Source: JAHBWV01 sp964588385 | Lineage (GTDB): Bacteria; Planctomycetota; Phycisphaerae; Phycisphaerales; UBA1924 | DNA: 64,000 bases | Assembly (NCBI GenBank): GCA_964588385.1 | Contig: CAZPPG010000009.1 | Span: 1-64,000 of the forward strand | Reading direction: 5' to 3' | Shown here: piece by piece, positions 51,695 to 60,722 of the stretch | Layout of the letters: each line of letters starts with the position of its first letter | Numbering within the stretch: the stretch's first letter is position 1 | Program-made: the position numbers and the translations under genes | Notes under the pieces: generated by a model | What the model was told of the DNA's origin: nothing | Database searches by the model: none | What the model saw: only the letters and a program-made list of their open reading frames with translations

Positions 51695-54235
51695 TCAGGG
51701 GGCTGGGCGGCTGAGTTCGGCGTGGAGCTCGATGGCGGTCTTGCTGCGCTCGTGATCGGTGCCATAGAGGGCGGTGAACTGCTCGGCGGCGAGGCGGGCG
51801 TGCTCGAGGGCCTCTTCGGGGCGGCGCGCGTGCTTGAGGGCCAGCGCGAGGGCGTAGCGTGTCTGGGCGGTGAACCAGTGGGTGGGCCCGTTGACCCGGA
51901 TGGAGTCGGCGAGAATGGCGGTGTGCTCGGCGATGGCGGCGTCGAGCTGATCGTACTTGTAGAGGGAGTTGGCGACGCCGTATCGAGCGGAGAGGGTGTC
52001 GGGCGCGTCGGCGCCGACGAGGCGTGTGCGGGCCTCCACGACCTCGCGGTAGAGTTCCTCGCCGCGTCTTGGGTTTCCCAGACGCGTCTCAAGGCCGGCG
52101 AGGTTGCCGCGGATCGTGAGCGAGCCGGGATCATCGGGTTCGAGCAGCTCGCGGGCGAGGGCCTCGGCCCGGCGGAGGTACGCGGCGGCCTCGGTGTCGC
52201 GTTTGAGATCGAGCATGGTTGCGCCGATGTTGTTGCACAGGCCCAGCACGATCATGGGGGGCGGCTGGAAGCGGGCCTCGGCGATGCGGAGGGTCTCGAT
52301 CTGCATGTCGAGCGACTTCTCGGTCTGTCCGATGCGGTCGTAGGCCGTGGCGAGGTTGATGGCGGCGATGAGGGTCTGCTTGTGGTTGGGATCGAGGAGT
52401 CGGCGAAGTCCGGCGATCGCGGTCTCGAGCGTCGCGACGGACTCCGGCCCTCGATCAACGGCCTCGTACGCGGCGCCGAGATCGTTCATCAGGCGGTAGA
52501 GCCAGGGATCGTCCTCGCCGAGCACCTCGCGGGCTTCGGGGAGATACGACTCCAGGAGGTCGACGCAGGCGTGGTACTCCTGGCGCGCGTAGACCAGTGA
52601 GGCGAGCGCGATCTTGGTGCGGAGGATCTCGGCGCGGTTGTCGGCGGCACGGTTGCCGGACGCTGCGCCCGCGCCGAGTTCAAGGGCGCGCCGGAGGTGG
52701 CGCTCGGCATCGTCGATCTGGGAGAGCTCGGAGAACAGGACGCCGATGGTGCTGTGCACGCCGGCGGCGATGAGCGGCCGATTTCCGAGGCGAGCGTCGA
52801 CCTTCTCGCTGGCGCGGCGCAGGACGGCGAGGGTCGCTTCGTCGGGAGCGCGCTCGAAGGGCGAGGCCTGGCCGAGCAGGTCTTCGGTGATGAACTGGTT
52901 GACCTCGGCGAGCATCTGGGCCTGGCGGACCGCCTCGCGGCGCTGGCGATCGGCCTCGAGCAGGCCGAGCCAGAGTCCGAAGAAGCCGAGCGCGAGCGCG
53001 GCGGCCGCGACGCCCATCGCGAGCACCAGCCCCTTGCGGCGGCGCGCGAAGGTCGCGGCGCGATAGCCGATGGTCGGCGGTCGCGCATCGATGGGCTCCG
53101 AGCGGAGGATCCGTGAAAGGTCCTGGGCCAGGTCGGAAACGGAGGCGTAGCGGCGATCGGGGTCCTTCTCAAGGGCCCGGGCGATCACGCAGTCAAGGTC
53201 GCTGAGCACCCAGCGGGGCGTGGCATCACCCGCGAAGCGATCGAGGTGGCGTGCGCGGACGCGGCTTGCGGGCTCGGGGACGTCGTCGCGGATTCGTTTG
53301 AGTACGTCGAGCATGGGCCCGCCGGTGGCGATCGGCGGCCTGCCGCACGCGAGTTCGAAGAGGATCGCGCCGAGCGCGTAGACATCGGCGCGGGTGTCGA
53401 CGGTTGCGCCCGAGGCCTGCTCGGGGGCCATGTATGCGGGCGTGCCGATGGGGAGGCCGAGGGTCTGGGGCGTGGACTCGCCGAAGAGCTCCGGGATGGG
53501 CTTGGCGATGCCGAAGTCCAGGACGCGCGGCGTGTCTCGGCCGTCCGAGCGCGAGACGAGGATGTTCGCGGGCTTGAGATCGCGATGGATCACGCCGCGC
53601 TGGTGGGCGTGCTGCACGGCATCCGCGACGGCGAGCATCAGCTCGATGCGGGCGCGCAGGTCCAGGGCGTGGCGCCGGCAGTGCTCGGTGATCGCGACGC
53701 CCTCGACGTAGTCCATGACGAGATAGGGAAGTCCTTCGGCGGTACGTCCGGCGTCGAGGATGCGCGCGATGCTGGGGTGATCGGTCTTCTCCAGCGAGCG
53801 TCGCTCGAACTCGAAGCGGGCGGCGAGTTCGGGGCTGATGGCGGCGTGCGGCACGAGCTTGATGGCGACGCGACGGCGGACGGGCTCTTCCTGCTCGGCG
53901 AGGAGCACGAGCCCGCTGCCGCCTGATCCGATGCGATCAAGGATGCGGTAGGGTCCAATGGTTTCGGGCAGGTCCGCGGGGCGTCCCTGGCCGGTGCGGG
54001 CCGGATCCAGCGTTTCTGAGTCCGCGGGATCGACGGTGGGGGCGTTGGCGTCGTTGGGGGCGGCCCGGGTCGCGTACGAGGTCTCATCGTGCGCGAGGAG
54101 CGAGCGGACCTCGTCGGCGAGCGGCTTGTGCGTTCTTTCAAGGGCGTCGAGCGCGGCGGGGCGAGCGGCGCGGGGGAGCTCGCGGATGCGGACGAACTCG
54201 TCGGAGATGCGCTGGTGGAAGTCGCGCTCGTTCAT
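51695..54235 (-). CDS. Ser/Thr protein kinase with TPR-like C-terminal region
   Basis: This 846-residue protein has an acidic N-terminal region with a zf-like free segment, then a Hanks-type kinase domain (about residues 95-365). It has GSGGSGLVLLAEQ, the catalytic HRDLKPANIL, DFGIAKP and GTPAYMAPEQASG. A single membrane helix (GLVLAMGVAAAALALGFFGLWLG, about 400) leads to a C-terminal half of TPR-like helical repeats (ATLETAIAGLRRLLDPNH, NNIGATMLDLKRDTEAAAYLRRAEAL). The start overlaps the sigma factor stop by ATGA. This kinase-TPR plus ECF pairing is characteristic of planctomycetes, where the kinase probably regulates the sigma factor by phosphorylation. Confidence 0.93.
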   Translation of the reverse strand: MNERDFHQRISDEFVRIRELPRAARPAALDALERTHKPLADEVRSLLAHDETSYATRAAPNDANAPTVDPADSETLDPARTGQGRPADLPETIGPYRILDRIGSGGSGLVLLAEQEEPVRRRVAIKLVPHAAISPELAARFEFERRSLEKTDHPSIARILDAGRTAEGLPYLVMDYVEGVAITEHCRRHALDLRARIELMLAVADAVQHAHQRGVIHRDLKPANILVSRSDGRDTPRVLDFGIAKPIPELFGESTPQTLGLPIGTPAYMAPEQASGATVDTRADVYALGAILFELACGRPPIATGGPMLDVLKRIRDDVPEPASRVRARHLDRFAGDATPRWVLSDLDCVIARALEKDPDRRYASVSDLAQDLSRILRSEPIDARPPTIGYRAATFARRRKGLVLAMGVAAAALALGFFGLWLGLLEADRQRREAVRQAQMLAEVNQFITEDLLGQASPFERAPDEATLAVLRRASEKVDARLGNRPLIAAGVHSTIGVLFSELSQIDDAERHLRRALELGAGAASGNRAADNRAEILRTKIALASLVYARQEYHACVDLLESYLPEAREVLGEDDPWLYRLMNDLGAAYEAVDRGPESVATLETAIAGLRRLLDPNHKQTLIAAINLATAYDRIGQTEKSLDMQIETLRIAEARFQPPPMIVLGLCNNIGATMLDLKRDTEAAAYLRRAEALARELLEPDDPGSLTIRGNLAGLETRLGNPRRGEELYREVVEARTRLVGADAPDTLSARYGVANSLYKYDQLDAAIAEHTAILADSIRVNGPTHWFTAQTRYALALALKHARRPEEALEHARLAAEQFTALYGTDHERSKTAIELHAELSRPAP

Positions 54236-54816
54236 GGCGGATCGCCTCCGGCCGGGTCGCCTTCGGGCGGGGTGTGGCCGAAGTCGCGGCTGAGCTCGCG
54301 CCGGAGCCAGGCGCGGGCGACGGTCCAGTCGGCTTCGGCGGTGCGCTTGGAGACACCGACCGAGGAGGCGATCTGGTCCATGGTCATGCCGCCGAGGATG
54401 CGGAGGGTGACGACGTCGGCCTGGCGTTCGCTGAGCGCGCGGAGTCGATCGAGTGCGGCTCTGATGCGTTCGAACTCGATGGGCGTGGGGGGGTGATCGG
54501 TGAGGTCGGAGTCGAGTTGGAGGCGAAGGCCGCCGCCGCCGCGCTTGTCGGCGTTGTGAGCTCGAGCGTGGTCGATCAGGACCTGCTTCAGGACTCTTGA
54601 GGCGAGGGCGATCCGCTGCGTGTGGGGGATGCCGTCCAGGCCGCTGGACATCAGGCGCATGCATGCCTCATTGACGAGGGCGGTAGGCTGGAGGGTGTGG
54701 TTTCGGCGTTCGCGCGCGAACATGCGTTCGGCGGCGTCGCGCAGCTCGGCGTAGAGGGTCTCGGTGACGACCGGACTCACGCCCGACGGGCTGTCTTGAG
54801 GATGTTCCTGCCTCAT
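54232..54816 (-). CDS. ECF-type RNA polymerase sigma factor
   Basis: This 194-residue sigma factor belongs to the ECF group common in planctomycetes and acidobacteria. It has region 2 (LYAELRDAAERMFARERRNHTLQPTALVNEACMRLM, read from about residue 20) and region 4 helix-turn-helix (SERQADVVTLRILGGMTMDQIASSVGVSKRTAEADW). The ATG at 54816 has GGAG upstream, and the earlier in-frame sequence is low-complexity. It overlaps the kinase gene by 4 bp, so the two are translationally coupled. No anti-sigma gene is present, fitting kinase-based control. Confidence 0.92.
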   Translation of the reverse strand: MRQEHPQDSPSGVSPVVTETLYAELRDAAERMFARERRNHTLQPTALVNEACMRLMSSGLDGIPHTQRIALASRVLKQVLIDHARAHNADKRGGGGLRLQLDSDLTDHPPTPIEFERIRAALDRLRALSERQADVVTLRILGGMTMDQIASSVGVSKRTAEADWTVARAWLRRELSRDFGHTPPEGDPAGGDPP

Positions 54817-55167
54817 CTCGGCTCCGTTCTCCCCACGGGGCGCGGAATTCGGCTGCGGATCCGGCGGCGGATTCCGCAGATGGGGGGACGTGGCAGTGTA
54901 CCGCGGGAGGTTCCCGGGTTCGCTGCGATGTGTCCATGGGCGGATGTTGGTGTCTGGCGGGCGGTGGGGGGCGGATGCTGAGCGGCCCCCGCTGGGTGCG
55001 GTGCCGCGAGACTTGGACCCGGGCCGCGTGCGTTCCCCGCAAGGGCCCTTGCGAATCCCTCCTCTCAATAGGGACCGCGGCTCGGGGCCGGTCGTTTGTG
55101 CGTGCGGGGCTACGCTCCCATTCCATCGCGACGCGTGTGTGCGTCGCCTGGATGAAGGGGCGATCGG
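54817..55167. other. Divergent intergenic region
   Basis: These 351 bases separate the divergent sigma-kinase operon and the ABC-F gene. They are GC-rich. I found no credible gene, hairpin repeat or consensus promoter; AAGGGG at 55155-55160 serves as SD for the TTG start of the ABC-F gene. Confidence 0.4.
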
Positions 55168-57066
55168 TTGCTTCTGAGCGCGCGCGAGATCTCACGGACT
55201 CATGGTTTGCAGACGCTCTTCAGTGGCGTCTCGCTGAGCGTTGCCGAGGGCGATCGCGTCGGGCTGATCGGCCTGAACGGCGCGGGGAAGAGCACGCTTC
55301 TGAAGCTTCTGGCCGGCGAGGACCAGCCCGATGAGGGAACCATCGTCGGTGCCAAGGGCCTGCGCGCCGTGTATGTCGCGCAGCAGGACGTCTTCCCGGA
55401 CGGCATGACAGCTGGCGAGGTGGTCATCGACGGCGCTGAGCATGGCGTGGATGTCGCCGCCATGGACCACCACGAGGCGGAGATGCTGGCGGAGATGATC
55501 CTGGAGCGCGTCGGCTTTGATGAGGCGCACACCCGGACAGCGGCGAACTCGCTCTCCGGTGGGTGGAAGAAGCGCCTCTCGATTGCGCGCGGGCTGGCGC
55601 GGGCCGCCGGCGAGCCGGATTTGCTTCTGCTTGACGAGCCGACCAATCACCTGGACATGGCGGGGATCGCGTGGCTGGAGGAGTTGGTGACGCGTCCGGG
55701 TCCGAGCGGCGTGCGATTCGCGTCGATCTTCGTCACGCATGACCGAGCGTTCCTGGAGCGCGTGGCCACGCGGATTGTGGAGCTCAGCGCCGCGTACCCG
55801 CTGGGGACGCTCGCGGCGGATGGGAACTACACCAACTTTCTCCGTCGCAAGGAGGAGTTTCTGGAGGGGCAGGCGGCGGCGGAACGGTCGATGGCCAATC
55901 AGGTTCGGCAGGACCTGGCATGGCTGCATCGCGGCCCCCAGGCACGCCGCACCAAGGCCAAGAGCCGCATTGATTCGAGTTATCAGCGGATCGACGAGCT
56001 TGCGGAGTTGAAGTCGCGGAACGCGGCGGCCCAGGGAGCCGCGGCCCGAGTGGACTTCAACGCGACGGAGCGGAAAACACGAAAGCTCATCTCGGCGCGG
56101 GGCATTTCCAAGTCGCTGGGCGGCCGCAAGCTCTTTGAGGGCGTGGACGTTGATCTGGGTGTGGGCGATTGTCTGGGCCTGCTCGGGCCGAACGGCAGCG
56201 GCAAGACGACGATGATCCGCGTGCTGACCGGGGAGCTTGCGCCTGATACAGGCAAGGTCACCCGCTCGGAGCCGCCGCCGCGAGTTGTTGTGTTCAGTCA
56301 GCACCGCAAGGATTTCGAACCGACGACGCTGCTGCGGGACGCGCTCTGCCCCGTCAGCGATCAGGTGCGGTTCCGCGGCCAGGCGATGCACGTCACGGCC
56401 TGGTCGCGCCGATTCCTCTTCAAGGACGCGCAGCTCGCTCAACCGGTGAGCTCATTGAGCGGCGGCGAGCTGGCACGAATCCACATCGCGCGGATCATGC
56501 TCGAGCCGGCGGACGTGCTCGTGCTCGACGAGCCGACGAACGATCTGGACATCCCCACCCTGGAAGCGATGGAAGAGGCCCTCGAGGACTTTCCCGGCGC
56601 GCTCGTGCTCGTGACCCACGATCGCGCGATGCTCGATCGCCTCGCGACGGATGTGCTCGCGCTCGACGGTCGCGGGGGCAGCGCGATGGTGGCCAGCGTC
56701 GAGCAGGCCGTGGCGCTCGAAAAGCGGGCTGCGGCCGGGTCGGCCTCTTCCGATGCGAGCCGGCAGGTGGAGTCGAATCGCGAGCTATCGCGCCGAACGC
56801 CGACGACGCCGCAGCCACCCGCTGCTGCGGTGCCCGCACCGAAAAAGAAGCTCAGTTACAACGAGCAGCGCGAGTTTGACGCCATGGAGTTGAGGATCGC
56901 CGAGGCCGAGGCGAAAGTCACGAGCGCGGAGGCCCGCGTCAACGATCCGAAGATCGCCAATGACCACGCCGCCATGGCCAAGGCGTGCGACGACCTCGGC
57001 GCGGCGCAGGCCGCTGTGGCTGCGCTGTATGCCAGGTGGGAAGAGCTGGAAGCGAAGCAGTCCTGA
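55168..57066 (+). CDS. uup: ABC-F family ATPase (Uup-like)
   Basis: This 632-residue soluble protein has two ABC domains: LIGLNGAGKSTLLKLL, LSGGWKKRLSIARGL and LLLDEPTNHLD in the first, LLGPNGSGKTTMIRVLTGE, LSGGELARIHIARIML and VLDEPTNDLD in the second. A helical P-site linker lies between them. The C-terminal region (KKLSYNEQREFDAMELRIAEAE) is the coiled coil of Uup, which contacts nucleic acid. Uup is linked to transposon excision and ribosome function. The start is the TTG at 55168, supported by AAGGGG 7 bases upstream. Confidence 0.92.
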   Translation: MLLSAREISRTHGLQTLFSGVSLSVAEGDRVGLIGLNGAGKSTLLKLLAGEDQPDEGTIVGAKGLRAVYVAQQDVFPDGMTAGEVVIDGAEHGVDVAAMDHHEAEMLAEMILERVGFDEAHTRTAANSLSGGWKKRLSIARGLARAAGEPDLLLLDEPTNHLDMAGIAWLEELVTRPGPSGVRFASIFVTHDRAFLERVATRIVELSAAYPLGTLAADGNYTNFLRRKEEFLEGQAAAERSMANQVRQDLAWLHRGPQARRTKAKSRIDSSYQRIDELAELKSRNAAAQGAAARVDFNATERKTRKLISARGISKSLGGRKLFEGVDVDLGVGDCLGLLGPNGSGKTTMIRVLTGELAPDTGKVTRSEPPPRVVVFSQHRKDFEPTTLLRDALCPVSDQVRFRGQAMHVTAWSRRFLFKDAQLAQPVSSLSGGELARIHIARIMLEPADVLVLDEPTNDLDIPTLEAMEEALEDFPGALVLVTHDRAMLDRLATDVLALDGRGGSAMVASVEQAVALEKRAAAGSASSDASRQVESNRELSRRTPTTPQPPAAAVPAPKKKLSYNEQREFDAMELRIAEAEAKVTSAEARVNDPKIANDHAAMAKACDDLGAAQAAVAALYARWEELEAKQS

Positions 57067-57105
57067 TAGCGGACGACGATGGCCCCCCGTGCGGGGAGGA
57101 CTCGC

Positions 57106-57243
57106 TCAGTCCTTCTTGGCCGCGCCGTCCTTCTTCGCGCCCGTTTCCTTCTTGACGAGGATGTACTTGGACTTCCACTTGCGGCTGCTGCCATTGCGCT
57201 TCTTGGTCGCCCAGCGGATCTTCTTCTTCACCATCTCTGCCAT
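57106..57243 (-). CDS. 45-residue highly basic protein
   Basis: The product MAEMVKKKIRWATKKRNGSS... is about one third Lys/Arg, with the core KKKIRWATKKRNGSSRKWKS and a Lys-rich end. Composition and size are those of a small ribosomal or nucleic-acid-binding protein, but I do not match it to a named ribosomal protein. The ATG at 57243 has GGAG 9 bases upstream. It lies between the convergent uup gene and the RRM gene terminator. Confidence 0.65.
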   Translation of the reverse strand: MAEMVKKKIRWATKKRNGSSRKWKSKYILVKKETGAKKDGAAKKD

Positions 57244-57364
57244 GGGTCGTTGCTCCAACGTGTTCGATCGTGATGCTGTCGGCGAGGGACGACGTGTCCG
57301 TCGGTCCGACGGGAGTTCGAGGGATCGAGCGTCGATGATATGTTCCGGCTCGTGGCGGGGCGCG

Positions 57365-57398
57365 AAAAACAAAGCCGGGGCCCGCGAAGGCCCCGGCT
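57365..57398 (-). terminator. Terminator of the RRM protein gene
   Basis: On the minus strand AGCCGGGGCC pairs perfectly with GGCCCCGGCT around TTCGCG and is followed by TTGTTTTT. It lies 52 bases after the stop at 57450. Confidence 0.9.
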
Positions 57399-57449
57399 CG
57401 TGAAGTCTGTCGAATCAGACGGGCACCGGACGGAAAGTCCGGCGTGGGT

Positions 57450-57794
57450 TCACCACTTGCCGCGGCCACCGCCGCCGCCGCCGCCACCGAAGCCGCCGCG
57501 GCCACCGCCGCCGCCGCCACCGAAGCCGCCACGACCACCACCGCCGCCGCCCTCGCGGGGCTTGGCCTCATTGACCGTGAGGTCGCGGCCGTCGACGTTG
57601 GTGCCGTTGAGAGCGTTCATTGCCGCGCGGGCCTGCGTGTCATCGCTCATCTCGATGAAGCCGAAGCCGCGGGGACGACCGGTCTCACGGTCCATGACCA
57701 GAGACGCGGAGGTGACCGTGCCGTGTGTCTCGAAGAGCTGACGAAGCTGAGATTCGGAAGTATTGAAAGAGAGGTTGCCGACGTAAATCTTCAT
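57450..57794 (-). CDS. Glycine-rich RNA-recognition-motif protein
   Basis: This 114-residue protein has one RRM (residues 1-80) with RNP2 IYVGNL and RNP1 RPRGFGFIEM. The tail is almost only Gly with Arg, Phe and Trp (RGG-like blocks). Such proteins in bacteria and cyanobacteria are RNA-binding and often cold-induced. The long Leader upstream of the ATG (57795-58012, about 220 bases, no gene) could be a regulated 5' UTR. A strong terminator follows. Confidence 0.94.
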   Translation of the reverse strand: MKIYVGNLSFNTSESQLRQLFETHGTVTSASLVMDRETGRPRGFGFIEMSDDTQARAAMNALNGTNVDGRDLTVNEAKPREGGGGGGRGGFGGGGGGGRGGFGGGGGGGGRGKW

Positions 57795-58012
57795 GATCTT
57801 CTGCCTTGCCCGAGAGTGTTGTGGATGACCGCTGCTTGAACTCGGGCAAGAGAGAAGCGTCGGAGACCTCGGGATTTCCCGTCCACGATTTGGACGAGAC
57901 CCGATGCCGAATGGAGAAATGGTAGGTGCCGCGGCTCCGGATCGTGGGATGAATCGGGAGAATCCCTGAAATTGTGCCCCGAACCGCGTTGGCGGGCTCA
58001 GAAGCGGCTTTC

Positions 58013-59161
58013 TTAGAAAAGCTGCATCTGGCCGCACCCGTCTACTCGAGGGCGCCGGAACGCTTCGCGATTGTGCGCCGGCACACGACGATCCAGCCCC
58101 GCGCGGCGTGCGAACACCCGGAATGTCTGGCGAATCTGATCCGCCACCGGCCCGGTTCCGACGAACCTCTCGCCGAACGCCGAACTGCTCAGTTGACCGT
58201 CGCGGCACTGGCGGATGAGTGACTCGACGCGGTCGGCGCGATCCGGATAGTGAGCATCCAGCCACGCACGGAAGATCGCCTTGTTCTGGTGAGGGAGGCG
58301 AACGAGGATGTATGCCGCATTCGTCGCGCCCGCGTCCGCCACGGCTTGGAGGATGCGGGGGATCTCGTGGTCGTTGATCGCCGGGATCACCGGCGCCACC
58401 ATGACCGAAACGGGGATCCCAGCGCTCGCCAGCGCACGCACGGTCTCCAGACGCGACTGCGGGCTCGATGCTCGCGGCTCCAGCGTGGACGCGAGCGTGT
58501 TGTCCAGGGACGTGATGCTGACCGCGGCATGCACAGCCCCGTGCGCATGCAGCTCGCCCAGAAGGTCCAGATCACGCAGCACAAGCCTGTTCTTGGTGAT
58601 GATGGAGACCGGTTGCCGACATTCGGCCAGCACCTCCAGGATCGAGCGCGTGATCCTTCGCTCGCGTTCAACCGGCTGGTAGGGATCCGTGACGCCCGAC
58701 ATGACGATCGTCTCCGGATGCCATCCGGGATTCGAGAGCTCGGATCGCAGCAGGCGTGCGGCGTCCCGCTTGGCGAAGAGGATCGTCTCGAAGTCGAGCC
58801 CCGGAGAGAGCCCGAAATACTCGTGACCGGGTCGCGCGTAGCAGTAGACGCAGCCATGCTCACACCCTCGGTAAGGGTTGATCGTCCAGTTGAAGTGCAG
58901 GTCCGGGGAGTCCACCCGATTGATGACGGTGCGCGCGTGGTCGTCGCGAATGACGGTTGCGAGTTGTAGTCCCTGTGGATGCTCTCCGGCCTCCGCGTCC
59001 AGATGGTCACCATCCACCGTGAGCGAGACAGTCTCAAATCGCCCCGTGGGATTGACGGTTGCGCCTCGGCCGCGAACGCGACCGATACTGCCGCCCGCCG
59101 GCGGCTGCGAGGAACGCTCGGAAGTTGTGCCCGTGCTTACGATCTTGGAGGACGGGTCCAT
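58013..59161 (-). CDS. Radical SAM protein, SPL/PA0069 family
   Basis: This 382-residue protein has the cluster motif CEHGCVYCYARPGHEYFG with the CxxxCxxC cysteines for a [4Fe-4S] cluster, then TNPYQP-like GVTDPYQPVERERRITR and ITKNRLVLRDLDLL. These are typical of Rv2578c/PA0069-type relatives of spore photoproduct lyase. The substrate is unknown. ATG at 59161 is preferred; TTG at 59194 is possible. The C-terminus (FRRPRVDGCGQMQLF) matches the common end of the family. Confidence 0.9.
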   Translation of the reverse strand: MDPSSKIVSTGTTSERSSQPPAGGSIGRVRGRGATVNPTGRFETVSLTVDGDHLDAEAGEHPQGLQLATVIRDDHARTVINRVDSPDLHFNWTINPYRGCEHGCVYCYARPGHEYFGLSPGLDFETILFAKRDAARLLRSELSNPGWHPETIVMSGVTDPYQPVERERRITRSILEVLAECRQPVSIITKNRLVLRDLDLLGELHAHGAVHAAVSITSLDNTLASTLEPRASSPQSRLETVRALASAGIPVSVMVAPVIPAINDHEIPRILQAVADAGATNAAYILVRLPHQNKAIFRAWLDAHYPDRADRVESLIRQCRDGQLSSSAFGERFVGTGPVADQIRQTFRVFARRAGLDRRVPAHNREAFRRPRVDGCGQMQLF

Positions 59162-59216
59162 GTCGAAGTGTATTTGGAGTCTGTTCGGATTCAAGTGTGC
59201 CGTGCGTTAATAAGGA

Positions 59217-59250
59217 AGCCGCCCCGTCCGCTGGTGCGAGCGAGGCGGCT
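59217..59250 (-). terminator. Possible terminator of the secreted protein gene
   Basis: AGCCGCC and GGCGGCT form a 7-bp stem with a long loop, followed on the minus strand by TCCTTATTAA. The T tract is weak. Confidence 0.4.
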
Positions 59251-59295
59251 CGCCGTGTGTTGAACCTGACCGGCCGAGGGGTGTGAGCGTCGGAT

Positions 59296-60363
59296 TCAGT
59301 TGACCTGCTCGCAGTTGATGATGGTGCCGAATCCGAACGCGATGTCGAAGCCCGCGCCGCCATCGAGGTAGGGGTTGGACAGGCGGGGGCCGTCGATCAC
59401 GAGCTTGAGGTAGTCGTTGCCGCCGGCGCCCAACAGGCGGGGCCGACCCGTGACCGATCCCTTCGCGAAGAAGTCAATGTTGTCGTTGCCGAGGGCTCCG
59501 TTGAAGCCCATCAGTACGCGGCCGCTGGCCTCGCTCGAGAACTTGAGGGTGTCGTTGTCGGCTCCTCCGTTCACGCTGCCCGAGAAGTTCGCGGCTCCGC
59601 CCCGGGAGGTGTTGGTCAGCTCGAAGACGTCGATGCCTGCCCCGAGCGAGACCAGGGTGGCGACATTCGTGGTTCCGGCCCCGAGCGTGTCGATCTTCAC
59701 GATTGCGGAGTCCTCGCCGGCGCCCATGTTCGGGCTGGCGTTGAGGCTGATCGCCGCGGCGTTGCTCTTCACCTCCAGCTCGTACTTGTCAATCCCGGTG
59801 GTGCCGGTTGAGGCCAGCGACACGGACATGAGTTGAGAGGCCTCCGGTGAGTCGATCGAGGCGATCGTCTCGTTGGTGCCCGCGCCCTGGTTGGTGGTCC
59901 AGTTCGCGGCGAACGCGCGGGCGAAGGAGTGAACGCCGAAGAAGACTTTGTCCTCTCCCGAGCCGCCGGTGACGGAGACCGATGACGAGGCGTCCATGAT
60001 GCTCGAATCGAGCTGGTAGAGCACCTTGACATCGGAGTTGCCCGCGCCGGTGGCGGCGGTGATCGCAGGGGCGTCGCCGGTGAAGATGCGGAACTCGACG
60101 TAGTCGTTGCGCGGGCCGGCGGTGAGATCGATCGAGGCGATGCCGTAGTACACGGTGGTGGTCGCGCCCGGCACGCCGCTCAGACGCACCTCGCCCGTGA
60201 TCGGGCCGACCTCGATCTCCATGTGCTGATCGGTTGCATAGGCGCTGGTGTTGATGGTCATCGCGCCGCCGGAGACGCTGACGGACTGGGCCGTGGCCGT
60301 TCCGGCGACAGTCGCGAGCGTGCCGGCGATGCCCAAGAACCCGACGAGAGAAAAATGCTTCAT
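59296..60363 (-). CDS. Secreted protein with Gly/Asp-rich calcium-binding-like repeats
   Basis: This 355-residue protein has a signal peptide (MKHFSLVGFLGIAGTLATVAGTATA). In the body are repeated G-x-G-x-D turns (TGGSGEDKVFFG, NGGADNDTLKF, GALGNDNIDFF, LGAGGNDYLKLV, DGGAGFDIAFGFG) like the calcium-binding nonapeptides of RTX proteins, but irregular. There is no PEP-CTERM tail. The ATG at 60363 has GGAGG 7 bases upstream. It is probably an extracellular or cell-surface beta-roll protein of unknown function. Confidence 0.8.
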   Translation of the reverse strand: MKHFSLVGFLGIAGTLATVAGTATAQSVSVSGGAMTINTSAYATDQHMEIEVGPITGEVRLSGVPGATTTVYYGIASIDLTAGPRNDYVEFRIFTGDAPAITAATGAGNSDVKVLYQLDSSIMDASSSVSVTGGSGEDKVFFGVHSFARAFAANWTTNQGAGTNETIASIDSPEASQLMSVSLASTGTTGIDKYELEVKSNAAAISLNASPNMGAGEDSAIVKIDTLGAGTTNVATLVSLGAGIDVFELTNTSRGGAANFSGSVNGGADNDTLKFSSEASGRVLMGFNGALGNDNIDFFAKGSVTGRPRLLGAGGNDYLKLVIDGPRLSNPYLDGGAGFDIAFGFGTIINCEQVN

Positions 60364-60722
60364 GAGAAAGCCTCCATTACTGACATTCTTGTACGCTATC
60401 CGCAAACGCTGCGGACACGCACAATCTAGAGGCATTCATCCTGCAATCAAGCGCGCTCACATCTAATATCGTGTGATATTACATTCGATCGACATGCATG
60501 TTTGGCCACCACCCGCATCGCGCGGCGAACCAGTTGGCCACTTGCTTCAATGGATGGCCACACCCGTGCTCGTGTGGCCAGGGCGGCTCAGATGTCGACG
60601 CGTGGCCACATGCGCCGCCAGAGCCGGCCCGTGCTGGCCGCGCTGGCGTCTACCCCGGATAACAGGAGGAAGCGACTCGAACAAGCGCACTGGCGATCGA
60701 GCGACCGGACTTCAAGGGCGCG
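60364..60722. promoter_or_regulatory. Regulatory-looking region with palindrome and TGGCCA cluster
   Basis: These 359 bases carry no gene. A perfect AT-rich palindrome TAATATC-GTGT-GATATTA lies at 60464-60481. Five TGGCCA hexamers occur at 60503, 60535, 60555, 60575 and 60603; the middle three are exactly 20 bp apart. The region is upstream of the secreted protein gene at 59296-60363, so it may hold its operator sites. Confidence 0.45.
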
